Part shown: piece by piece, positions 27,058 through 34,903 of the stretch
How positions within the stretch are numbered: the first letter of the stretch is position 1
Layout of the letters: each line of letters opens with the position of its first letter
Assembly (NCBI RefSeq): GCF_947331465.1
Contig: NZ_CAMZOK010000002.1
Location: 744,001-808,000 of the forward strand
DNA from: Shimia sp. Alg240-R146
GTDB lineage: Bacteria > Pseudomonadota > Alphaproteobacteria > Rhodobacterales > Rhodobacteraceae
Direction: 5' to 3'
DNA length: 64,000 bases
Made by a program: the position numbers and the translations under genes
Notes under the pieces: generated by a model
The model's database searches: none
What the model was told of the DNA's origin: nothing
What the model saw: the letters and a program-made list of their open reading frames with translations, nothing else

Positions 27058-27294
27058 TTATTCCGGCGCGCGGGTTGTCAGGGCCAGCGCGTGAAGATCG
27101 GCGTTGTTGCCGTCCATCTTGCCTTTAAGCGCGGCATAAACAGCGCGCTGCTGTTGTACACGGTTCTTGCCGCGAAAGCTCTCGTCCACGACCATTGCGG
27201 ACATGTGCACACCATCGGTGCCGCCGATTTCGATTTCGGCATTCGGGAAAGTTTCGCGCAAGAGGTCTTCGATTTGGTGCGGGTTCATCGGCAT
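27058..27294 (-). CDS. bolA: BolA family protein
   Basis: 78-residue BolA-fold protein that forms a [2Fe-2S] heterodimer with monothiol glutaredoxins and affects iron homeostasis and cell shape. Visible features: PNAEIEIGGTDGVHMSAMVVDESFRGKNRVQQQRAVYAALKGKMDG, containing the conserved FxGxxxVxxQR-type helix and the C-terminal HALALTTRAP strand with its His ligand. It lies upstream of grxD in the same cluster. Confidence 0.93.
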   Translation of the reverse strand: MPMNPHQIEDLLRETFPNAEIEIGGTDGVHMSAMVVDESFRGKNRVQQQRAVYAALKGKMDGNNADLHALALTTRAPE

Positions 27295-27359
27295 CCGGGA
27301 TGTCCTTTGTCTTGTTTGGTCAAAAATGTAGGGATGCGGCGGAGGCTCTGCAAGGCGAT

Positions 27360-27893
27360 TCAGAGCGAAGGGTCCACGTGTGGTGCGATCTGATCGATGA
27401 AGTCGGGCAATGCGTGCAGGGCGTCCTGTACGGCGTCGTCCTCAAAATCCCAAACAGATGTGGGGTCGGGCGGGCAGAGCGCAGTCATGAGGGTCGTGGC
27501 GCGGGTTTTGAGCGTGTCGGGCAGGGGCAGCGCGTGGGCTTCCTGAAGCACCTTGAGGGCTTCGTGAATCGGGCGCAGCACGCGCAGCGCGTGGGTCATA
27601 TGTGTGAGCAGGTCGGAATCATCGCGCCATGTTTCGCCGTCAAAAAGGTCTTGGGTCACCCGCTGGCCTGCGCCGGCGCAGGAATAAGCGACGCAACCGC
27701 CAAAACCCTTGGATGCGAGATCGGAGTGGATGGTGCAGCGGAAGTTGTTGGCAAGGTTTGGACACGGGGTGTCGATGTCCTTGAGGATGGCGAAATCCTC
27801 ATGAGCCTCAAATGGATAAGCTGCGCAGCAAAGGGCTGCGCAGCTTGAACAGTCATCGGTAAGTGCCGGTAAATTAGGCACTTTGTCAGCCAT
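27360..27893 (-). CDS. Cys-rich protein, metal-binding type
   Basis: 177 residues. The N-terminal 75 residues hold eight cysteines: DCSSCAALCCAAYPF, DTPCPNL, RCTIHSD and GGCVAYSCAGAGQRV. The same Cys layout is found at the front of some pentapeptide-repeat proteins, and resembles zinc- or Fe-S-binding folds; here no pentapeptide repeats follow. The C-terminal half is helical with HEALKVLQEAHALPLPDTL. It starts 3 nt after purL stops, so it is coupled to purL and lies just upstream of bolA. Function unknown. Confidence 0.7.
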   Translation of the reverse strand: MADKVPNLPALTDDCSSCAALCCAAYPFEAHEDFAILKDIDTPCPNLANNFRCTIHSDLASKGFGGCVAYSCAGAGQRVTQDLFDGETWRDDSDLLTHMTHALRVLRPIHEALKVLQEAHALPLPDTLKTRATTLMTALCPPDPTSVWDFEDDAVQDALHALPDFIDQIAPHVDPSL

Positions 27894-27896
27894 GGT

Positions 27897-30056
27897 TTAG
27901 GCTACAGCAGCGGCAAAGCTGCTGCGGAATGTCTCTGAGAGTTCTGCCAGAGGCGCCTCGGAGCTGCCGAATTTCACCATGTCACCAGTGAAACGGCCCA
28001 CAGATGTGATGGGCACGCCAGCTTGTTGGGCGTTGATCATCAAAGCTTCGGCTTGGTCAAAGTTACAGGCCACAAGATAGCGCGCCTGATCTTCGCCAAA
28101 CAATGTGGGGGTGTCGTCCATATCAAGCTGCACGCCAACGCCAGCGGCTTCGGACATTTCAAAGGCCGCAAGCGCCAGACCGCCGTCGGCAAGATCGGTG
28201 CAGGCTTTGATCAGGTCGCGGTTATCGCGCACAAAATCACCGTGCAATCGCTCCGCTGTCAGATCCACGTGTGGGGCATCGCCGTCTTCGCGGTTGAAGA
28301 CCTCGGCGAGCAGTGCAGATTGGCCAAGGTGGCCGTCTGTTTCGCCAATAACCATCGCAACGTGGCCGTCGCGGGCTTCGCCCAGTATAGGCTCTTCGCC
28401 AGCGGCAATCAGGCCAACGGCGCCGATTGTCGGCGTGGGCAGAATGCCGGAGCCGTCGGTTTCGTTGTAGAGCGAGACGTTGCCAGACACGATTGGCATG
28501 TCGAGTGCGGCGACAGCTTCGCCGATGCCTTTGATGGCGCCCACAAACTGGCCCATGATTTCAGGCTTTTCGGGGTTGCCGAAGTTCAGGTTGTCGGTGC
28601 TGGCCAGTGGCTTTGCGCCAACAGCAGACAGGTTGCGGAAGGCTTCGGCAACGGCCTGTTTTCCACCCTCGATTGGGTTGGCTTTGACATAACGGGGCGT
28701 CACGTCGGAGGTGAAGGCGAGTTTTTTGTCAGTGCCGTGCACGCGGATCACGCCCGAACCCATGCCGGGACGTTGGGCGGTGTCGCCCATGACCGTGGTG
28801 TCGTATTGCTCATAGACCCACTGTTTGCCCGCGTAATTCGGGGACGTGATGAGACCTTTGAGGCCATCGATTGCGTCGATCTGTGGCACATCAGCGAGTT
28901 CTTCAGCGGCAGGAGTTTCGACCCATGGGCGGTCGTATTCCGGCGCGCGGCCCGAGAGCGGCGAGAGCGGCAGATCAGCTTTGACGTCGCCGTTGTGCAG
29001 GATCAGGAAGCGATCCTCGGCGATGGTTTCGCCGACAATGGCAAAGTCGAGATCCCATTTGGTGAAGACAGCGCGGGCTTCGGCCTCAAGCTCAGGGTTG
29101 AGGACCATCAGCATGCGTTCCTGAGATTCAGACAGCATCATTTCATACGCGGTCATGTTGTCTTCACGCTGCGGGACGTCTTCGAGGTTGAGTTTCACAC
29201 CCAGTTGGCCTTTGTCACCCATTTCTACGGCGGAACAGGTCAGGCCTGCGGCGCCCATGTCCTGAATAGAGATTACGGCGCCGGTTTGCATCAGCTCCAG
29301 AGTCGCCTCCATCAGGCGTTTTTCGGTGAAGGGGTCGCCAACCTGAACGGTGGGGCGTTTTTCTTCAATCGTGTCGTCAAATTCGGCAGAGGCCATAGTT
29401 GCGCCACCAACGCCGTCCCGACCGGTTTTCGCGCCCAAGTAAACGACCGGCATGCCGATGCCCGAGGCAGCGGAGTAGAAGATGCCGTCAGATTTGGCGA
29501 GGCCAGCCGCAAACGCGTTCACAAGGCAGTTGCCGTTGTAAGCCGGGTGGAATCGGACTTCGCCGCCGACGGTTGGAACTCCGAAGCAATTGCCGTAGCC
29601 ACCGACGCCCTCAACGACGCCGTTCACAAGCTGTGTGGTTTTGTGGTGCGCGGGTTCCCCAAAAGAGAGCGAGTTCATCGCCGCGACGGGGCGGGCGCCC
29701 ATGGTGAAAACATCGCGCAGGATGCCGCCAACGCCGGTTGCCGCGCCTTGATAAGGTTCGATGTAGGATGGGTGGTTGTGGCTTTCCATTTTGAAAACCA
29801 CCGCATCGCCGTCACCGATGTCGACAATACCGGCGTTTTCACCGGGGCCACAGATGACCTGCGGGCCTTCGGTGGGCAGGGTACGCAGCCATTTCTTGGA
29901 TGACTTATATGAGCAGTGCTCATTCCACATGGCAGAGAAGATGCCGAGTTCTGTGAACGTTGGCTCGCGTCCGATAATCTCGAGTATCAGGTCGTATTCG
30001 TCAGGCTTCAGTCCATGAGCTTCGATAAGATCGGTGGTGATGGCCGGTTCCTGCAT
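27897..30056 (-). CDS. purL: Phosphoribosylformylglycinamidine synthase subunit PurL
   Basis: 719-residue large subunit (small-PurL type, working with PurQ and PurS) that makes FGAM in purine synthesis. Visible motifs: [19 protein letters not shown] near the start, [29 protein letters not shown], and the second-half [17 protein letters not shown] repeat. Length fits the small type. Followed at once by the Cys-rich gene on the same transcript. Confidence 0.97.
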   Translation of the reverse strand: MQEPAITTDLIEAHGLKPDEYDLILEIIGREPTFTELGIFSAMWNEHCSYKSSKKWLRTLPTEGPQVICGPGENAGIVDIGDGDAVVFKMESHNHPSYIEPYQGAATGVGGILRDVFTMGARPVAAMNSLSFGEPAHHKTTQLVNGVVEGVGGYGNCFGVPTVGGEVRFHPAYNGNCLVNAFAAGLAKSDGIFYSAASGIGMPVVYLGAKTGRDGVGGATMASAEFDDTIEEKRPTVQVGDPFTEKRLMEATLELMQTGAVISIQDMGAAGLTCSAVEMGDKGQLGVKLNLEDVPQREDNMTAYEMMLSESQERMLMVLNPELEAEARAVFTKWDLDFAIVGETIAEDRFLILHNGDVKADLPLSPLSGRAPEYDRPWVETPAAEELADVPQIDAIDGLKGLITSPNYAGKQWVYEQYDTTVMGDTAQRPGMGSGVIRVHGTDKKLAFTSDVTPRYVKANPIEGGKQAVAEAFRNLSAVGAKPLASTDNLNFGNPEKPEIMGQFVGAIKGIGEAVAALDMPIVSGNVSLYNETDGSGILPTPTIGAVGLIAAGEEPILGEARDGHVAMVIGETDGHLGQSALLAEVFNREDGDAPHVDLTAERLHGDFVRDNRDLIKACTDLADGGLALAAFEMSEAAGVGVQLDMDDTPTLFGEDQARYLVACNFDQAEALMINAQQAGVPITSVGRFTGDMVKFGSSEAPLAELSETFRSSFAAAVA

Positions 30057-30140
30057 GTCGCGAGAGTCCCCAAAATAAACAGCGTTTGAGGGGCTTTTAG
30101 GACAGCAGGGCCAAAAGGGGAAGGGGGTAGGCGGAGATGG

Positions 30141-31256
30141 TCAGAAACGCTGGCCAACGTAGACGTATAAAGTGTTCTCTCCAACTTCGTTGCGGGCGAC
30201 GTCTACCGAGAACATTGCCTTGAATTTCTTGGAAAGTTGAAAGCGGCCACCCAGCCCGCCGGCGATTTGCCCGCCACCGTTGTCCAAGCGATCGAAGGAA
30301 GGGCCTGAAAACCCGATGCCTGCAAAGGCCACGCCGCTGAGACGGTCAGTGAAGTTGTGGCGTAACTCGCCCTGAAAGGAGAGCAGGCGGGAATTCAGGA
30401 AACGAGTGGGGTTGTAGCCGCGAAAACCGTCTGTGCCGCCGAGGGAGCATTTGTCAAAAAAGGGCGCTGAGCTTGAGGCCATACACGCCGTGGCGCGCAG
30501 TGCGACGCTGTTTTTTGGTCCGAGTGCTCGATAGGCGTTAAAGCGCGTGGTTAGCTTTTGATAGCCGCTGTTGCTTTGGTTGAGCAGTTCTCCGTGCATG
30601 ACCTCGACATCCAGATAGTGGCCGGACCTTGCAGAAAACGTGTCGTCGCGGGTGTCCCATTGAAGAAGCGCGGACAGGCTGACCAACTCGGCGTTGACGA
30701 GCGGCAATGCCGGAAGGCCCGGTGATGACGTGTCATAAGCCAGGTTCGTGTCCAGATAACGCAAACGGCCGCCGATATGCGTATCTTGCCACGCTTGGTG
30801 CAATAGTTCGGCGTTGATCAACGTGCCGTCCTGATTCACTGGGAATTTCAGATTGCCGATATAGAGGTCATAGAACATATCCGCCTGACCAGCGGTCAGG
30901 TTGAGTTTCCACGTATTTTCATGAAAGGCAAAACTGGCCGTCGCAGCGAACGCTTCTGACCCGTTCTCGCTGCGAAGGGCGCCCACACCAATCATTGAAG
31001 TGTCGCTGGCTTCATCCGTTTTCAGAAGGTAGCCAAGGCCAAGCGCGAGCCCCGCGCCTACGAGCTCGTTGCGAAACGGGATAGGCGCGACAACCACAGA
31101 GCCGTTGCTAAAGCCGATGTCATCGGCATTGGCTTTGGATATCTGGTTGGTCAGAACTTCCGTTCCGGTGTCGGCAAGACCCAATGCAGGGCTCAACAGG
31201 GCCCCGGTGAGTGCGGCCGAGCACGAGAGACGCCGGAGAGAGCTGCGCAAACCCAT
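30141..31256 (-). CDS. Omp85-type outer-membrane barrel protein without POTRA domains
   Basis: 371 residues: signal peptide to about residue 29, then a beta-barrel of the surface antigen (bacterial surface antigen, D15) family. The Omp85 loop motif is seen as GGTDGFRGYNPTRF, and alternating hydrophobic strands continue to a C-terminal YVYVGQRF ending in phenylalanine, the usual outer-membrane signal. There is no room for POTRA repeats. It starts 5 nt after the MscS-like gene, so they form one unit. Confidence 0.85.
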   Translation of the reverse strand: MGLRSSLRRLSCSAALTGALLSPALGLADTGTEVLTNQISKANADDIGFSNGSVVVAPIPFRNELVGAGLALGLGYLLKTDEASDTSMIGVGALRSENGSEAFAATASFAFHENTWKLNLTAGQADMFYDLYIGNLKFPVNQDGTLINAELLHQAWQDTHIGGRLRYLDTNLAYDTSSPGLPALPLVNAELVSLSALLQWDTRDDTFSARSGHYLDVEVMHGELLNQSNSGYQKLTTRFNAYRALGPKNSVALRATACMASSSAPFFDKCSLGGTDGFRGYNPTRFLNSRLLSFQGELRHNFTDRLSGVAFAGIGFSGPSFDRLDNGGGQIAGGLGGRFQLSKKFKAMFSVDVARNEVGENTLYVYVGQRF

Positions 31257-31261
31257 TAGCC

Positions 31262-33541
31262 TTAGTCCGGTCCTTTTGCAGGGGCCGCGTCGCCAGCTTC
31301 GACTTGCTGTTGAGCCGCCTCTGAAGCGGCGGCAGTCACTGCGGCTTTTTCGGCGTCCGACATATTTTCTTGGTCCATGCCCGGAATGGCAACGCGCACT
31401 TCGCGACGGGCAAAGTCGATGCCGTTGGCGGCAAATTCGGATTTGACGCGGTTATAGATTTCCTTGCGGATCATGAACTGTTTGCCGGGCTTGGCCATGA
31501 ATTTGCCGCGCATGATCATGCCGACATCGTCGATGTCAAAGACGCCTTGCGATTTGAACGGCTGCAGGAAGTCGTCTTTGAAAAGGTCTTCTTGCAGCAT
31601 TTCTTGCCCGATTTTCTTGAAGATCTTTTTGACTTTGTTGGGGTCGGTATCAAAGGGCACCGTGAATTTGAGTTTCATGATCACCCAGTCGCGCGAATAG
31701 TTCGTGAGCTTGGGGATTTCGCCATAGGGGATGGTGTGCACGGGCCCCCGGTGGTGGCGCAGTTGCATCGAGCGGATCGAGATTTTCTCAACCGCGCCCA
31801 TGGTGCCGTCGATTTCGACATATTCACCGGTGCGGAAAGCGTCATCCACAAGGAAGAACACACCCGACACAACGTCGGTCACAAGTTTCTGGGCACCAAA
31901 ACCAATCGCCAGACCGGCGATACCGGCACCTGCGAGAAGCGGCGTGATGTCGACACCGAGGTTGCCAATGGCGAGCAGCGCAAAGATCACAATAATCGTG
32001 CCCTGCGCGGTGACCAGAGCAAGGGGCAGAACCGTGGAGAGGCGCGAGCCGCCGCCGCCGCCCATTTCGTCGCCGCCTGCATCTTCCTTGGAGAGGCCGA
32101 GCGCGGTGAATTCTGCCGCGAGTCGGCGGTTGATCCAGAGACCGACAGCTTCATAGACGACGTAGCCCACGATCACGGTCATGGTGAAGCTAAAGAGGTT
32201 GTCGCCAATGCCTGCGCGGTCCTGCAAAAGGCTGAGGAGTGACAGGTTCCATGTTTTTGCGATAATCGACAGGACGATCCCGAGCGCGATCACACGGCCA
32301 ATACGCACATAGCTGCGTTTGGTGGCCACATAGGCCTCTTCGGCGACGGGTCCTTCGCCCTGCATTGGCGGCACCAAATGCCGCACGAGGCCGCGAATGG
32401 CCGTGTCGATCACCGGTGTCATCAAGAGCAGGAACATGGTGGAGTAGTGGGATCCACCCACCAGAAGCTCGACTTTGTTCATGCCGATCAAGGTGGAGAC
32501 GATCACCCACATCGATCCCGCAACCACTATAGCGAAATAGGGATAGCCGCGTGCCATCCATTCGTCGAATTCAGTGTTGTCGGGGTCTTTGCCACGCATC
32601 ATGTCGCTGAGGCCCTCGCGGGCCGTCCACGCAATGTAGGCGAGGTAGACATAGACCAGACTGTCGATCCAGAACCCGATGCGGGTTTCGCCGGGCGGGA
32701 TGCCGTTGTCGCGGTTAAAGCCCACGATGAACAGGGTCATGCCACCCAGTAGCATCAGGCCGGTGATGTGGCGGTGGATGAACGCAGCCCATTTGTCAGA
32801 CACATTCACCAGACGCAGGTCAGATCGTTCGGGCGCCATCATAAAGCGAGAGAAGGCGGCGGCGACGCGCGGCATCCAGATCAGGTAGCCAACAAAAGGC
32901 GCCACAAAGATCAGGTCGTTGGCGTCAAAGACCAAGCGACCAATAATGCGAACTGTAATGTAGAAGACAATGAGGCCAAAGATTTCACGGAAGAAGCGCT
33001 TGATCAGGAAGGTGAGTGCCTCGCGCAAAGAGTGTTGTGGCTCGCTCGGATCGGGATTGCGAATTTTTACCAGATAGGTTCGCACCACAAATTCAACGGC
33101 AAAGCCAATCGCAAGCACCAAGGCGATCAAGCCAAAGAGGGTCACCACGCCGGCAAGCCCTCCGTTGCTGGTTGTAAAGTTTGAAAGGGCCTCAATTTGT
33201 TTTGGAAAGAGTTTGGGTAGTTTTTGCCCTGCGTCCATGAGTTGATTGCTGAAGGCGAACCAGAGCATTCGGGCCGTATCGAGTACGGATTTCGGTGGCG
33301 CCGCGGCGGCGTCCTGCATCGCAACGGCATCCAGCCGGTCCAAAAGCAGTTCGCGCACCGCGTCATCCGACATTCTCGCGACCATTGCGTTGATGGCTTC
33401 AGGAGTCATCTCTTCTGGCGAGACCGGCTCAGGCTCCGCGGCGGTCGAGAGAGTTGTCGTCGGCAAAGTTTGTGCCTTCGCGGAATGCGCCGCAAACAAA
33501 GGTGCTACGAGAAGCAGCAGAACGAAAAAATAACGCGTCAT
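31262..33541 (-). CDS. Large mechanosensitive channel of the MscS family
   Basis: 759-residue MscS-type channel. It has a signal peptide (MTRYFFVLLLLVAPLFAAHSAKAQ), an N-terminal periplasmic part of about 120 residues, then about nine or ten membrane helices, the pore helix region with GVDITPLLAGAGIAGLAIGFGAQKLVTDVVSGVFFLVDDAFRTGEYVEIDGTMGAVEKI, a cytoplasmic MscS beta domain, and an Ala/Gln-rich tail. Such long MscS proteins release solutes on osmotic downshock. It is followed 5 nt later by the outer-membrane barrel gene. Confidence 0.92.
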   Translation of the reverse strand: MTRYFFVLLLLVAPLFAAHSAKAQTLPTTTLSTAAEPEPVSPEEMTPEAINAMVARMSDDAVRELLLDRLDAVAMQDAAAAPPKSVLDTARMLWFAFSNQLMDAGQKLPKLFPKQIEALSNFTTSNGGLAGVVTLFGLIALVLAIGFAVEFVVRTYLVKIRNPDPSEPQHSLREALTFLIKRFFREIFGLIVFYITVRIIGRLVFDANDLIFVAPFVGYLIWMPRVAAAFSRFMMAPERSDLRLVNVSDKWAAFIHRHITGLMLLGGMTLFIVGFNRDNGIPPGETRIGFWIDSLVYVYLAYIAWTAREGLSDMMRGKDPDNTEFDEWMARGYPYFAIVVAGSMWVIVSTLIGMNKVELLVGGSHYSTMFLLLMTPVIDTAIRGLVRHLVPPMQGEGPVAEEAYVATKRSYVRIGRVIALGIVLSIIAKTWNLSLLSLLQDRAGIGDNLFSFTMTVIVGYVVYEAVGLWINRRLAAEFTALGLSKEDAGGDEMGGGGGSRLSTVLPLALVTAQGTIIVIFALLAIGNLGVDITPLLAGAGIAGLAIGFGAQKLVTDVVSGVFFLVDDAFRTGEYVEIDGTMGAVEKISIRSMQLRHHRGPVHTIPYGEIPKLTNYSRDWVIMKLKFTVPFDTDPNKVKKIFKKIGQEMLQEDLFKDDFLQPFKSQGVFDIDDVGMIMRGKFMAKPGKQFMIRKEIYNRVKSEFAANGIDFARREVRVAIPGMDQENMSDAEKAAVTAAASEAAQQQVEAGDAAPAKGPD

Positions 33542-33644
33542 TAAACCAACCCAAAAAATTAAGTCTTTGTCACAGAAGACGGGACGAATGCACTTGGCGT
33601 CAAGAAAAGATGCGCGAGAGGGGAAATTTGCTTGATGATTGGGC

Positions 33645-33674
33645 AAAAAAAAGGGCCGAGCGATAAGCTCGGCC
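33645..33674 (-). terminator. Rho-independent terminator after the LysR gene
   Basis: 8-bp stem GGCCGAGC (33654-33661) with GCTCGGCC (33667-33674), 5-nt loop, followed on the minus strand by a run of eight T. Confidence 0.88.
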
Positions 33675-33815
33675 TTAGTCCAACAGGGAGGTATGAAGAT
33701 GATGCGCTGTTAAGCAATCACCGTCTTCAAGAGATGAATTAGTAGTCAGTTTTGAATCCTTCAAGGGATATCATGTCGCAGTTGCAGCATGCCCGCTATG
33801 CGTGAAGTGCATAGC
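33645..33815 (-). ncRNA. Candidate 3'-UTR small RNA after the LysR gene
   Basis: 165 nt on the minus strand between the LysR stop and a clear terminator at 33645-33674. Within it lie a hairpin (CTATGC with GCATAG), an 11-codon open frame (33739-33774, peptide MISLEGFKTDY), and near the terminator a stem-loop AACAG/CTGTT whose loop exposes ACCTCCC, an anti-Shine-Dalgarno sequence. This resembles Cuckoo-type sRNAs of Rhodobacter by architecture only. Transcription and independence from the LysR mRNA are unproven. Confidence 0.35.
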
Positions 33816-34721
33816 TTAGATATTCTCTTTCTGTCTCAACTGCTTGCGGTGTGAAATGATTTCCTCCTGCACAAAGTCGCGGAAGGCGGCAATGCGCTTG
33901 GATTGGCGCATTTCCTCTGGATAAGCTAGGAAAACCGGGATTTCCGCGCTTTCGGACTCGGGCAAAACACGGGTGAGATCAGGGAAATCCTGAATCACGT
34001 AGTCTGGCAGCACCCCAATGCCGAGATCATGCAGTACCGCCTGAAGCACGCCGAAGTAATTGTTGACGTAGAGCATCGAGGTCACGTTGTTTGCGAGCAG
34101 GCCCTGAACGTATGTGGCACCAGCGCCGACTTGTTCGGATTTGAGGTTTTGACAGATAAGCCTGTGGTCGGAGAGTTCTTCCAGCGAGCCCGGCGTGCCG
34201 TTGGTTTCCAGATAAGATTGTGTTGCATAAAGGCGCATGCGCACGCTCATCAGGCGTTTGCGGATCAGGTCAGCCTGGCTTGGTTCTTTCATGCGGATGG
34301 CGACGTCGGCCTCTCGCATCGGCAGATCCAGTACCTTTTCCTCAAGCATCAGGTCGATGTTGAGGTCGGGATATTTATCATAAAGATGCGGCAGGCGCGG
34401 TGCCAGCCAAAGTGTACCGAACCCGATGGTGGTGGTGACGCGCAATTCGCCAAAGACTTCTTCTTCGCTGTCGCGGATGCGGGCGGCGGCGGCATCAAGC
34501 CGTTTGTTCATTGAGGAGGTGGCGTCAAACAGCAATTCGCCCTGTTCGGTCAGAATGAGGCCGCGGGCATGACGGTGGAAGAGGGTGGTGTTGAGCGATT
34601 CCTCGAGCGCGCGAATCTGGCGCGAAACCGCCGATTGCGACAGGTGCAGCACATCGCCCGCGTGGGTGAGGCTGCCTGCGTCAGCAACGGCGTGAAATAT
34701 TCTGAGCTTGTCCCAATCCAT
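33816..34721 (-). CDS. LysR-family transcriptional regulator
   Basis: 301-residue LysR regulator: winged helix-turn-helix at residues 1-65 (DKLRIFHAVADAGSLTHAGDVLHLSQSAVSRQIRALEESL), then a periplasmic-binding-like effector domain (about 90-300). The start MDWDKLRIFH is used rather than a 16-codon extension. It is divergent from the large indolepyruvate oxidoreductase gene, and a perfect 8-bp palindrome lies between them, so it probably controls that gene; the effector is unknown. Confidence 0.92.
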   Translation of the reverse strand: MDWDKLRIFHAVADAGSLTHAGDVLHLSQSAVSRQIRALEESLNTTLFHRHARGLILTEQGELLFDATSSMNKRLDAAAARIRDSEEEVFGELRVTTTIGFGTLWLAPRLPHLYDKYPDLNIDLMLEEKVLDLPMREADVAIRMKEPSQADLIRKRLMSVRMRLYATQSYLETNGTPGSLEELSDHRLICQNLKSEQVGAGATYVQGLLANNVTSMLYVNNYFGVLQAVLHDLGIGVLPDYVIQDFPDLTRVLPESESAEIPVFLAYPEEMRQSKRIAAFRDFVQEEIISHRKQLRQKENI

Positions 34722-34834
34722 CCGGGTAACTTTCTTGTTCGTTTTCTTCTGACTTTGAAACGCAATCAAATATCGCCTGCAATTTCAGACCATAAGGAAA
34801 AACGACAAAAGACGCATCTCAAAAAATTGTTTGC

Positions 34835-34857
34835 ATAGGTCAGATATTGTGACCTAT
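34835..34857. promoter_or_regulatory. Palindromic operator upstream of the ior gene
   Basis: Perfect inverted repeat: ATAGGTCA (34835-34842) and TGACCTAT (34850-34857) with a 7-nt spacer. The centre satisfies the LysR rule T-N11-A (T34840, A34852). It is 46 nt upstream of the indolepyruvate oxidoreductase start, overlapping the likely promoter, and 113 nt from the LysR start. Confidence 0.7.
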
Positions 34858-34903
34858 TGTTGCGTTAAGATGGAATTGGACCGTCAAGCGAGGGGAGCGC
34901 AAG

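Noticed and set aside
28023-29903. A 626-codon open frame on the plus strand opposite purL
   Set aside because: Antisense shadow of purL; composition is Phe/His/Val-rich and has no start context or domain.
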